From Endocalyx cinctus (Eukaryota > Ascomycota > Sordariomycetes > Amphisphaeriales > Apiosporaceae), in the NCBI GenBank assembly GCA_001600455.1, contig BCKC01000009.1, forward strand, positions 1,302,001-1,366,000: a stretch of 64,000 nt of DNA. Reading direction: 5' to 3'. Each line of letters opens with the position of its first letter. Positions within the stretch are counted from its first letter, which is position 1. Below, one piece after another: positions 13,142 through 25,300 of the stretch. A model generated the notes under the pieces. It made no database searches, was not told where the DNA came from, and was given only the letters and a program-made list of their open reading frames with translations. Position numbers and translations under genes: made by a program.

Positions 13142-14518
13142 CTACCTCCTCCTGACCGGCGAGTCCGGTATCCGATCCGCGTTCCACTGAATATCCGTCC
13201 AGGTGGTATCTCGCCTCCCGCTGCTCACGGTAGACGGGTCCGCGAAGATGTTGATACTCTCGCTGCCGCCGCTATGCTGCCTATAATCACGCGGCGTCTG
13301 CGGAGGGTTATTGTTATTGTTCCCGTTTCCGAGTCCGTCGTTATTATTGTTATTGTTTTGGTGATAACTATGCAGGATAGAAGACCCCGACGAAGACGTC
13401 GAGAAGCGATCGAACGGGTTACTGTGAAACGAAGCCGTCAGGCTCCTCAGCCCGCTGACCTCGGCCGACGGGTGGTAGCTCCGCGGATGATCCGACATCT
13501 CGCTATCCGGCCGCGCCGCGTACGGCGCGTAGGGCGAGTGCGGCGGAAAGAACCGCGGGCTCGCGGGAAAGCGCTCCTGCGGCACGCTCGCGGCGACGGG
13601 CGTCGTCGCGACGCTCGAGCTCTGCGCTTTCGCCAAGAAATCGATCCGCTGGTTCTGGTAGTCCTGGTGCGGGATCGGGTGGCTGATGATGTTGCCGAAG
13701 GACGAGGTCGAGTCGAGCCGCTCCTTCCGGGCCTTCTCCGCCGCCGCCGCGCGCCGGTACCGGCAGTACATGATCCCGACCGCGACGACGACGATGGCCA
13801 CGATCCCGCCGATCACGCCGCCCACGATCGCCGCCGTGTTGAGGTTCTTGGCCGCCGTCGCCTGCGGGGAGTTCACGCCCGCCGACGGCGCCGAAGCCGT
13901 TTCCCCTTCGCCCGAGTCGGAGTCCGGTGAGTTGGTGACCGCGGCTCCTCCCGTTCCCGCTACCGACGTAGCCGAAGAAGAGGCAGCGGCGCCGGTCGAC
14001 GTCGGTTTGGACGCGGCTGTAGAAGAAGAAGGAGACGAGGAGGATGATCCTTCGCTGGGAGCTTTGCTCTGATCTTCGTCTATGACGCAATCACCCTCGT
14101 CGCAGTGGTAGCCGAAGGGGCAGCAGCCGTCGCCGCAGGTGGGGAGGCTAAGGCCGGATCCGAGGGCGGTGGTCTTGATCTCGGCGGTGGGGTTCTTGGC
14201 CGGGTCCTGGAGCTCGAGGTTGCAGGTGATGGTGTTGATGGTATCGCAGCTGCTGCCGTCGGGGCAGCACAGGACGGTCGTGTTGGCCGCCAAAACGATG
14301 CAGCTCGTGCCGGACTCGCAGCAGAAGTCGTCCGGAAGCCCAGACTGCGCGCATTTTGTGAACTTGGCCGCGCACGTCGACGAGTCGGCTCTCTTCTCCG
14401 CCGTCTGCAGCCAGTCCGGCCGGATGGAGGTGGCGTGTGTGGTGGTGATGGTGGTGGTGGCAGCCACGATCAACGCGATGAGGCGTAGAGTCGGTCCCAG
14501 ACCGTGTCTATTCGTCAT
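13142..14518 (-). CDS. Cys-rich single-pass cell-surface protein
   Basis: A 458-aa single-exon gene for a type I membrane protein. Residues 1-30 form a signal peptide. The ectodomain (about 46-145) has 14 Cys, including three CC pairs (66-67, 84-85, 132-133) and CCPFGYHCDEGDC, a layout seen in many unnamed fungal surface proteins. A Ser/Thr-rich stalk, probably O-mannosylated, covers about 150-220. The membrane span is at about 228-251, followed by a basic stop-transfer YCRYRR. The roughly 200-residue cytosolic tail is rich in Ser, Pro and Asn with Asn runs. The overall plan resembles Mid2/Wsc-type wall stress sensors, but I see no named domain, so a sensor role is inference. An EKR at 41-43 just before the Cys region could be a Kex2 site. 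Confidence 0.85.
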   Translation of the reverse strand: MTNRHGLGPTLRLIALIVAATTTITTTHATSIRPDWLQTAEKRADSSTCAAKFTKCAQSGLPDDFCCESGTSCIVLAANTTVLCCPDGSSCDTINTITCNLELQDPAKNPTAEIKTTALGSGLSLPTCGDGCCPFGYHCDEGDCVIDEDQSKAPSEGSSSSSPSSSTAASKPTSTGAAASSSATSVAGTGGAAVTNSPDSDSGEGETASAPSAGVNSPQATAAKNLNTAAIVGGVIGGIVAIVVVAVGIMYCRYRRAAAAEKARKERLDSTSSFGNIISHPIPHQDYQNQRIDFLAKAQSSSVATTPVAASVPQERFPASPRFFPPHSPYAPYAARPDSEMSDHPRSYHPSAEVSGLRSLTASFHSNPFDRFSTSSSGSSILHSYHQNNNNNNDGLGNGNNNNNPPQTPRDYRQHSGGSESINIFADPSTVSSGRRDTTWTDIQWNADRIPDSPVRRR

Positions 14519-17500
14519 AATAGGAAATGATGGTGTATCTTGAAATCTAAAATATGTTTCGTAATTTTTCTTGGCGGTAATGTAGAAGGCAAAACTCTAC
14601 AGGTTGGTAGGTAAGAATGATCTTCGGCAAGGTTACGAAAAAGTCTAGTGCGTCAAAAAAGGAGAGAAAAAAAAAGGTATAACGAGACTCAACCCGAAAG
14701 AAGTAGAAGAAGAAGAAAGGTGTTAGAAAATTACGCAAGGATATTTGTTCACTATGATAAGTTTCGAGACACAGGCCAACGTAGAATCGCAAGGAGTCCG
14801 TTTGTTTAAGAAATAAGAAAACAGATAGGCACGCAAGAGTCACGAACAGACAATGAATATGTTTAGTCGTTGATTCAAGAATAGTAATAAAGGATGAATG
14901 TTCGGAGAAGACAAAGAAAGGGGAGGAAGTAAGTGTGGATGGAAGAACGTCACAAAAGATAATAAAAAGAGAATACCAGCCAAAGAAAAAAAAACAAATG
15001 ACAAAAAGGATGTAGGAAAAGAAGAAGATGGAAAAAGATAAACAACGAGATTGAAACGTTAGTTCAAGTCAAATCGCGTCGTAAGGTAGTGGGAAGATGC
15101 TTCATGTTTCTTTCTCTCGTTTCCACTCGGAGCAAGCCATCCTCACAATCTTTTGGCCTTAGAACGTAAGCCAACGTCCAATCTGCTTGGACACTAATAC
15201 TCCCGATACCTAGGTAGGGTACGTAGTCAGAGTCATAGACGGGCGCTGAGGTCCAACGAATGCGACCATATGGAGCCAAGACGAGATACTCCAGAAAGAG
15301 TAGACCTGGGATATTTTCCCAGGAGATCGACTGGACGAGTATCTTCAGCTCCAAAAATAGACATAGCGTATAATAAAAACTAGAGTATACTATACTAAAG
15401 TAGAATAAAAAGGCAAGCCCTGCGCGCTGTAGGTATATGTCTCATGCCTTATGATCAACGTGCGCGCATGAACGCATCTCACACAGCACGTACGCACACC
15501 AAAAATGTTTCTCCTCGAAGTCAGGTAAGCTTCAGGCTTTGTTCTTCGATGGGACGCTATTGGGGCCCTGTTGAATGTTCTACCCGGTACTACGCAGTCC
15601 CATGCGGGTGGAAATCGAGATGAGGCAGTGCAAGTATTAGGCGGAGCAGGAGACCTCCAAACGAGAGGTTATCTGTCATCCTGAAAGCGAATCGCTCATT
15701 GAAAAAGTTTTTCCATCTTTCTTTTTTTTTTTTTTTTTTTCACCCTTCGATGGGCGGTTATGAAATTTGATTGTTTCGAAAGTAGAGTAAAGACGGGACG
15801 TTGGTTGGCTGTGGGAAGACGCTTGGCTTCGAGACTCCTGGTTCAAGTTAGGCGCGATGGTGGAGTAGCGGACGCGTTTGATTGGTTAATCTGGAAAAGA
15901 TATCTTCCCTGTTTCCGCTAAAATATGGGGAAGTTAGGCTAAACCTAGACGCTGATCTACGTTACTAATTCTTTCTCTAGTGTAAGTGTAAGATCACTAA
16001 ACTAACTTACTGTACTACGTATATGTAACTGTATTATCCCATATCCAAACTCGATAGAATACATAGAAAAGGACACAAAGAAAGGTCGATTTCTAGGTCG
16101 CCTGAAAGGTCATGCGACAGATAGATCCATAGTCCACGGGTATGACGGCCTCACCCGGTATGTTACGTCAACGAGTATTTGGATTTACTAAGTATGTTAA
16201 ACCTGATCATTACGTATTTAGGGATGTTATTCATATCGTTCAAGCCTGTAACGTATCTCGATACAGTCCACTTGGTAAGCGCACATGTACGAAATAAGTG
16301 AGTAAGAGTGGGCTGTAATTCTTTGCATGAAGATATACATATAACCTAGTTGAAGATATTTTTTTTTACGTGCAAGGCTGTAAAAGACTCTATATTTACC
16401 TATATGTAGGTACGGTAGACATGCATGCATATTCACGTACCAAAAAGCCCCATATACTGGAATACGGACGTATATTCTCAGTATACGGATATGTATGTTT
16501 ATATAAATATCTACCGAGTATGCCGGAAGTTGAAGATTCCGCCATAGCCCCCGAAGCAATTGAAAAATGGTGGTCGGTCGTACCTTGGGGGCGGGCTGAC
16601 TTACTTATACGCTGCCAATATAGGTAAGAATCACGATCCCGGGAAACGGTGAAGAAAGCCGTAGCCGGAATATCAATTCCCGAGAACGTCGCCGACTTTG
16701 AGGTTAGATAGATAGATTAGCAAGTTAATTACGCTAATAGATATTTAAGATCGAAATAAAATCGTTGACCGGTGGCCTGATGTCAATTTAAAAACATGCA
16801 TTATTATGTACAAGTATGGATGTATGGATATTGGCGCATTTGCATATACCAGGCCCCCAGACCCCCCTCTCATACGGGTTCTGTGGAACGAGCCGCAGCT
16901 TGTTAGCTATTTTTTTCCTCTTTGGTATATATACTACTACTCTATCGCTTCCTTTCGATCCTCTTTTTTTTTTCTCCTTTCGCGACGAGGCGGCTCTGAC
17001 AGCCTACGTCGGTTATTAAGCGAGGACGGAAGCGACCGGTAGCGAGGGAAGAAAAAAAAAAAGGTAAATGAAATGGATACCTAGGCACTCTCTTTCTCTT
17101 ACCCCTGACCCGATCGATATATGTAGTTTAGATTGATAAAACCCCTTCGCAGACAAGGTTTGTAAGTTCAATTAATTTATAGCCGTAGACCGGTGATTGT
17201 CGTCGATGTTGGTGATAGATGCATACGACTCTGCATGTTTGATAAATCAATTGATTTGATCCTACGACGAATCCTCGTAATCATTGCAATTTTGGGGTCC
17301 AATCACAATCACACCCTTCTCCACCCGCGGATAGAGTTCCTGTCCTCTAGTTTTCTATCCGTATGAGTTTAATTAAGACCAATTTATCTTTTTTTCGGAA
17401 CTTTTGATTTTTAGGTGGGTGGTCGGCAGTAAATACGCACAGTATAGTAAGTAATAAGTGAAAAGCATACGAGTAAAGAGATTGCAACTTTTTTTTTTTT

Positions 17501-20196
17501 TTTTTTTTAATAAAAAGACTGCCCAGGTGTGGTTGAAGTTCAACAGAATGTTTCTTAGCTAATAGCTAATATAAAAAATCTCTCTGTAACGAGATGAGCA
17601 AATACTCCCCGCCTTCCGAGTCCTGGGTACGATTACGATTACGGTACCTTGCATGCGAACTCCTACGCTGCTCGGACAAACTCGAGGAAAAAATTGTTCG
17701 GAGTTGACATATTCCGAAGGAAATGCCTTTTCATCGTCGACACGTCATGAATGATATGAATGTGAATAGAAGCCATACTCATGTAAATAACATCTGATTT
17801 ACCGGTTTTGTACTACGTGTATTATTGCTCCTTGAACAAATATGAACTGATAAATCGTCTTCAAAACTCAATATTCTGTCCATCTCCAACCTTCTCATTC
17901 GTACGACCAACATCTCCTTTACGCCTTTATAGCCAATATCGTAGATATTGAATCATTTCAGATCCAACCAACGTCATCGAGGTTAATTTCGATTCATCCT
18001 TCCCTCCATGCTTTCATGGTAGTATATATCGGTAATATTAGAAGGATCAAAAAAGAAAATCCTCCCGGGAAGTTGCTCCTGCGGCGGTATAGATGCGCAC
18101 CCTCCCGGTCTGTGGTGATTTGTATCACCGTCCAAGAAAGAAAGAAAAAAAAACGTGTTGCTCAGTTACCTTGTAATAGTCTTCAGAAGTATAGGTTGTG
18201 GTCAAAGTCGTGGAAAGAATATATTCCTGGGACACACAAAGTAATACCATAAGATATCTTTTTTTTTGGCAGACGAATGTACCTTGCATGACGTTGTGAA
18301 TTCGCCTTTCGTCAATCGATGACTCTTTTTTCATTTTTCCGATCCTTTCCTACGGGTCTTTCCGTCTTCTCGTGCGAGAGGAATCCAACATCTCAAGTAA
18401 CGCCCCATAAGCGTCGGATACTCGAGGGAGGGAGTGACAATAGAGTAAGTCTCCAAGGAATAACAGGAAAAAAAAAAGACAAACACCTGTATCTACCCTT
18501 ACGTAGGCAGGTACCCTTGTTCTTTTTTCTCTCTCATCTCTCATTCCAATGATCTGCGTTACCATACGTCTATGCCGTCGGCACCCGTGTTGCTGGTTCA
18601 GCTTAAGTCGGGAGGCTGAGTCTTGTTTTTTTTGTTCCTTTTGTTTCTGTTACTCAGACCTTAAGAGAGAAAAAAAACCTCCCTCCCTCGCACCACATTA
18701 AGCCGAAGGATAGGTATATGTGCCCGGGGAAAAAAAAAAAGAGGCGTTTTGGTCATTTTAGCGGTGAGTAACAAAAACGGGAAATAAAATATAAGGAAAA
18801 AATAAGGATTGGTGGTGGCGGTTTAGACACATGACTTTTTTAAGAAAGTCGATCACCGTTAGATCACGAGACCTTGAAATTTCCTGTTTTTGTAACTTTT
18901 TTTTCTTTCGGGCTCGTGTTTGCTCCTCATTCCTTAGCTTCCGTTCACCGCTCACCTTTTCCTTCTCTCTCTACCTGTTTCGGGTCCCTACGGTGAATTT
19001 ACTACCTATACACGATGGCCACATTGACGTAACAAGTAGAAAAAAAAGATTTTTTTTTTTTATCTTTAACCCTCCGAGCGCCATGTGTCTTTTTTTTTTC
19101 ATTCACAAGGCCCACGTGTGAGTCAGTGAAGGGGTTTTACATAAAAAGTGGCGTTTAGTCTTTCATTCTTGTAGATATACCCAGGGGGGTGAGGTTTTTA
19201 GTAAGACCCCCTGTGAATACCGCTTGCGATTTACGGAGCAAGTGTTTTTTGAGATGACGGTCTTTTTCTGTCCTCTTTCGAATATCCAATCAATTTCACA
19301 TTTCAAGCATATTAAGAGATTTTTATTATTAAGATGAATTCATTTTTTTTTATTCCAAGCTTCTATCTAGTTAGAAGTCGTTTAATTTTTTTAAACTATT
19401 TTTTTTTTGTCTTCCTCTTCTTCTGCCCCTGTATAATAGGGGAGGCGAGAGAGCAATCATAGCGGTGCTCATCTCTCGAAATGAACCAAAAACCTAGAAT
19501 GCCTGAGGGACCAAGTAAACCCAACCATCCCCAATAAAATAATGCCCAGTCCGAGATTTTGAGGCCTCCTAAAAATGAATATATGATATGATATACCAAA
19601 ACCACCAATATCCCCCTCCCCTTTTCAAAACATGCATGTTATTCATAAAGACAAAAAAAGGTGGCCCAATAATAATTAACAAAGTCATGGTTCATTTCTC
19701 CTCCTAGATAGTTTCGTAAAAGAAAAATTTCGCGGCGGCTCTTGTATGTCCTGCTCACGATGGTATTTTGTGTGTTGTGTGCTTGGGTATTACAGATAGC
19801 CTATGATCCGTAAAAGAATAAAAAGTTGAAAATCCAGTATCCAAGTGTCGTTCCAGTTATAATGCCTTGCGGCGTCCTCTCTTTGTGGGTATTATATAAT
19901 ATTAAGAAAAAAATGTAAAAATCAAGGAAAAAAAGAAAAAGTGATAAACGCTTCCAGTCAGTCAGTCAGTCAGTCAGTCATAAAGAGTCGTTAAAAAAAG
20001 GAAGGCTAGCAAGGGAGCGATGATGATTAACCTGCATCACCTACCGAACGGTGGGTGGGCACATGTAATCGAGAGGAAAGGGATCATACTACTACCAAAT
20101 CTAAGCAGGCGAAGGATGATGAATCCCTTTCACTCTCTTCCAAAGAAAAGAAGTCCGGCTTATTTTTATATCGGAGAGTGAAAAAGCCAATGTCAC
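14519..20196. other. Long intergenic stretch, no firm gene
   Basis: About 5.7 kb. T runs occur near 15720-15740 and 17489-17508, and a CAGT tetranucleotide repeat lies at 19955-19980. Two scraps look more protein-like than the rest: a 96-codon frame on the minus strand at 15064-15354 without an ATG, and a plus-strand frame at 16520-16711 interrupted by one stop. Neither could be extended into a gene. The right part includes the 3' flank of the acr-2-like gene. Confidence 0.5.
19955..19980. repeat. (CAGT)6 microsatellite
   Basis: Six perfect CAGT units plus CA, about 220 bp beyond the stop codon of the acr-2-like gene. Confidence 0.95.
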
Positions 20197-22386
20197 TTAG
20201 ATAAGTAGGTAGTCCCAACCCCTCGACTGCATGACATCTCTCCAGGAGATGTACGGTGCCTCCACCGTCGTCGCTCCCGTCGCGCCGGGACTCTGCTGCT
20301 GCTGCTGCTGGTGGAAGGCGTCGATCTGCTGCCAGACCTCGTTGAGGACGGCGACGACGCCGCCGAAGCTGCCGAAGCTGGCGAGGTCGCCGAGCTTGGC
20401 CAGGCGGTCGTTGAAGAAGTGTCGGAAGGTCGAGTTAGGTCCGCTGACCGAGCCGCCGACGAGGTAGACCCAAGCGAGGCTGCGGTCGAAGCCGCCCGGT
20501 CCCGAAGGGATCTGCTGGAGCACGCTCGTCAGCTTCTCGACTAGGCCGATGCAGCTGGCCTGGCCGTGGGAGAAGCCCGGCACGAGGCTGCAAAGGTAGA
20601 TGCGCGCCGCCAGACGGAAGGCGCTGGTGATGTTCTTGCTGAGCTGCTTGGGGCTCAGGCTGCCGTTTGCGTTGTAAGGGGACTTGACGCCCGAGTCGCC
20701 GACTTCGGTGAGGCCGATCTGGTCGCCGAGGACCTGGACGTGTTGGCAGAGGGTGATGTCGTCCATTCCGTCCTTCTTGAGGGCCTCGAGGCATGCGATC
20801 TCGGAGATAAGGTACATAACCCGATCGTCGCAGCCCATAAGCTCACGAAGTCCCAGGGATGGGTTGATAGTAGACAGGTGCTTCTCACGGTAGGTGTGGG
20901 CGAAGACCGGTGCGCGTCCTTGCATGGTAGCACCAAGGATGTCGATCCAAGACGTCAGGGTCATGTTGAAGGGAGTCTGGGATAACTGCTCAGTTGGGTC
21001 GGAGACTAGGCGGGGAAGGTCGAGCTTGGTAACCAGGGAGTTGACAGCCTGGAAGTGTTGGTGCCAGGGGATGTCAGGGAGAGCGTCATCGTATCGACCA
21101 ACGCATGACTGGAAGAAAATGAGACCAAGGGTGGCCTCCAGAATCTGTTGGTGGTTCTCGTCCTGGTTCAAGGCTTCGCAAAGCGCGAGAATGGTGGCGT
21201 GTCGGTGTCGCATGATGTCACCATCGATCTCCTCTCCCTGGATGTTCATCATTGCCTTGTAGTGCTGCGCGGCAATCATGAGGCAGCAGTGAAGGTAACC
21301 CTTGTTGTTCTGTAGCGCGGGAAGGATGAGATCGGAGCTTACAGATCCGTGCTGGTTCGTCTCCAGGATGGGGAAGATTGTCGGAAGCACGTATTGAATG
21401 AAGTGTTCGAAGAGTCTCTGGTCGTTCTCGTCTAGTTCGATGTCAACTTGTCTCGAGCTCATGGTAGGGCCGTGGGCGAAATCGAAGAAGTTAGGGTTGA
21501 GCGACTCCTCGGAAAGAGATTCTCGGCGCTCTTGGTAGATCTGCTCGGTCCAGTCACCTTCCATCGGGTGCGAAGGAAGAACGGTGCCCGGGGGAGGTGG
21601 CGTGTGGTAAGTGCTGAAAGTCGAGATCGTCGACTCTCGTAGTGTCGGGATGTCGTTCACATACATCTGGCGCTCGGTCTTCACATCAATCTCGTAAGGA
21701 GACATGTTGAACATGTAGTCATGGTGCGAAGGGAGGATTTGCGGAGTGTAAGCGCCATAGTCTGGGCCCGTTGGCGGGCTGTTGAAGTTGAAGGCGAAGT
21801 GCGAATCGATAGACGCTGACCTGTTTCGGTCCAAGGGGTCTGAGAAGGTAGCGGACGTAGGAAGCGAGTGCGATAGGCCAGGAGGAGAGCTGACGTTAGT
21901 TTGAATTGTGTGCGAAGCCTTTTCCGAGAGCTTCTTTCGCTTGATGATCATCTTGATATCGTCCTTGTGTTGTCTTCTCGCATCGTTGTTGCTCCACCAC
22001 ATTGGTCTCTTATATTCGCATACAAGGCCGAGGTGTTTGCATGCCGTGCACATCGGAGTGCCTTCATCACACTTCTTGCGTCGTAATCTGCAAGTGTAGC
22101 AGCCTATCATAAAATATGTCAGTAAGGTAGGTCGTTGGGTTGCGACCTACACGCGCCAGAGTCGGGATACGCAGTTCAAGTTCGACCAGCATCGTGTAGG
22201 TCGAGGTACAACGAGGAAGAGCGACGACTTACCTGTCCTTGAACGGCGGTGCATCTGTGTCTTTGCTTTGGGGTTTGCATTGTTGGTAGGCTTTGAAGCA
22301 GCCTTCGACTTTGGTTGTGCGACAGCCATGTTGACGTTTGCTGCTCTCATGATGCCTTCACGCGAATTGGGGGGTAGAGTTGACAT
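20197..22386 (-). CDS. acr-2: Zn2Cys6 transcription factor, acr-2 type (2 exons)
   Basis: A nuclear regulator of the fungal binuclear zinc cluster class, closest in my judgement to Neurospora acr-2 (acriflavine sensitivity control). Model complement(20197..22103, 22233..22386), 686 aa. The 129-nt intron (GTAAGT, CTGAC branch, GATAG) joins RRSRTG to CYTCRLRRKKC, so the zinc cluster is intact only after splicing. The six Cys are at about 53, 56, 63, 70, 73 and 80 (spacing 2-6-6-2-6), followed by the distinctive CEYKRPMWWSNN and a basic stretch (IIKRKKLSEK). The middle is a Ser/Pro-rich linker, and residues from about 275 on form the usual fungal regulator region (FEHFIQYVLPTIFPILETNQ). A six-Gln run lies near the C-terminus. 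The TF class is certain; the acr-2 name about 60 percent. Confidence 0.85.
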
Positions 22387-25300
22387 TTGTATCCTATGGT
22401 CGAGTCAAGGTACCTGCGTGTTGTGTAACTAAGACCAGTGTGGCAGGGGTGTGTGTGGGGAGGGGGGGGGGCGTGTGTTCTAAAAAGCCGAGTCGACACA
22501 AGCCGAACAAAAGCGGGAGGAGACAAGGAGGAACCAGGGGGTCCAGGTCCAGGTTCAAGCCGATAATAATGCTAGGGTATTTCTGCTAAGAGAGTGGTGC
22601 CCAGCTGATTTTAAAGAAAATAATGAATAATGAATAAGACCCAACCGTTCACTGCCTGAGTATCGGAGAAAAATGGACCGTAACTTCGAAGAAAGAATTC
22701 GGGCAAAAAAAAAAAAAAAAAAAAAGTATTCCCAAATTCAACGTTGCTCTCTCGTTATATGATGATTAATATTATGTTAATTGTCGAATGAATGTCCAGA
22801 TTCTAGCAAGTACCAGCTTGCGTTTTTTGCGTTAATTTCGTTAAGTGGGAAAATAAAGGGATAAGAGAAGGTAAGGAGGAGGAGATGGGAGGGGGAAAGA
22901 GGAGAGAGAGAGAAGTTATTAAAAGAAAGAAAAACTAGAACAACACTTGATATCTTTTTACCCTTCAACAAACACATTTCAAGATATGCGTTGGTGTTGG
23001 AGGGTATGAAGCCTTATATCAAGACCATTCTCTCATAGACAGACTCAGCAAACGTATGTTGAACTGGCCTACATTCAATAGTCATGTTCAAAAATAGAAA
23101 CATGTACGCAATTTGGGGTAATTCCTTTTTTAACCCATGATCTTTGTGGACTAATTTCAGAACACTGCATATAATTAGCCCGAAATGGAATGGTAGACTG
23201 AGTATGCGCTTGCAGACTCCAATGAGGTTGGCGAACGGTATGGGACGGTATGCAAAAGTTGGTGGGTGTGGTAATGTAGAGTCACCCGGATGGAGATGAG
23301 CAAGGGCCCCGGCCACATCGACCAACCACCCCACCCGAGAACAATGAATAGCAATACAGAGCTCAGAGTAACATCGTTCCACTCGGTGTCACCTCGCGGA
23401 AGACGGTGTGTGCAAGCAGAGGTACATAGTATACTACACTGCAGGGAAGAGTATGTTGGCAGCGCTCTACGAGGCCCAGAGACTAAAAAGGCAGCTCTCC
23501 ATAAAAAGCTCTTTATTTCTGATTCATGATTGGCAGGGAAATCTATAATGTACCCCACCTATATGCATGATGTAAAAAGAAAGCAAGGGTAGTTATATAT
23601 CGGCGGGCCAGCACTTTGCAAGTTGCGTAGCCAATTGCAACCTTACGAACCCCTGTTACTCACCTGGCAGGGAATAGCAGGGCTCACGAACTAGGGTCTG
23701 TAAGTTTATTGAAAGCCACAAGGATTTTCGGTGGTGATCGGAACCAGTGCAGTATAGACAGAGGTCTTGATGGAGGGTAACATTACATATTCCTCGCCGT
23801 TGAAGGAAAAAGATTCTATAATGGGAAAGTATGGGATACCAACCTTCCATGTTTGTCCATATCTAAAGGTTCCTGCGTAAACTAGTAGTAAGTTTGCCAT
23901 GAGGCTTCGTAATACAGATATATGTCGTACTTTTTGTTTTACCTTATAGGAATTAAGGGATAATGGAGGGAAGGGGAGAAGGGAGAAAGTAACAGAATGG
24001 GCGAGAAAGAGAAAGAGCGAGAGAAAGGGGGGGGAGATAGCTAACTCTCGTCCTTTGATGATGTATACCGCAGTAAAGAATGTTAAATCAGGATAAGGTA
24101 GAAATGGATATATGCAAGTAGCCATGTTGCTCTGGTTATGAACCCGATCACTGCGATGACGGATATCATGGGTGCCCATAATCATAAATTACACTCTTAT
24201 TACTCCATGGTGGTATTGCATGTCAGATTTGCGATTACAACCCTACAACTCCAATATTCGTACATTAGTCTTGCATACTACTCACCGGCTAGTGCAGTCG
24301 CGTAATAAATGCATGCCTCATCTGGAAGAAAGATTTTATTTCTGTCAAAAGTCAGGCAGGAAGGAATAATAAAAGAAGAAGAAAGAAAAAATTGAGCTGT
24401 AATCTTGGCGATAATTCGGGATAGTATCCGCGAGATATGGTCGATCCTCACGGTATAGCTCGGACCTTGGAAATTTCATTAAAGGCATATTTTATTTAAT
24501 AAAGAGCTTTCACCAATGAAAGCAGAGACCGGAAGATAGAAGATGAGATTGGTTGATATTTTCTGACCAGTCATTAAACGTGGGACAAGGTAAGAAGAAA
24601 GAAAGAGTAAAAAAAAAAAAAGAATAATGTGGACGGTCATATGATTTTCTCCGTATCTGTTTGTCCGTATACCAGTTCGCCCTAGAACGATAGGAATCTC
24701 GAGCGAAAAAGTAAAGCCGGTTCTTTTGATAACAGCCAATAAGAAAAGTGATTATGGAGTAGGAAGGGTCAAAAATGGCTTTGTATTCTGGAATAACAAA
24801 AGTGTTGATTAAAATGTGTACATAGTAATAATGTATGGGTGGTGTGGGTGGTAGTTGATTCGAAGAGCGCTAATAAGATATTCAACCGACCTACATAAGA
24901 CTAATCCATATCGGTATTAGCATAATGTGACAGAGAGGAGATATGAAAGGTTATTGGTTTAAGCTCTAATAAACTAAACAGGGATATTTATTTTATGGAG
25001 GGATTAAAAAGGGAGGCCAAGATATACTCGAGCCAATCTCCATGCAAAGGCGGGAAGAGCCCATTAGCGTTAAAAAATTAGATCCTAGTTAATAACAAGG
25101 GGTTTACGGCACTCATTCAGATCATCAACTGATTTTCTTTTTTCTTTTTCCTTTTTATCTTTTCCCCAGTATCCACTTTGAGTCTTAGGAAAAGAAAGAT
25201 GGTCCATGCTCCTGATAGCTCTTTTGTTACTCCGTACTGTTTACTCAATCATCTCGACTTTTTTTTCTTATGTTTCTTGTTTCTATTAGTACTGAGTATC

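Noticed and set aside
15840..15880. GGTTCAAGTT resembling a tRNA B box
   Set aside because: No matching A box or cloverleaf upstream.
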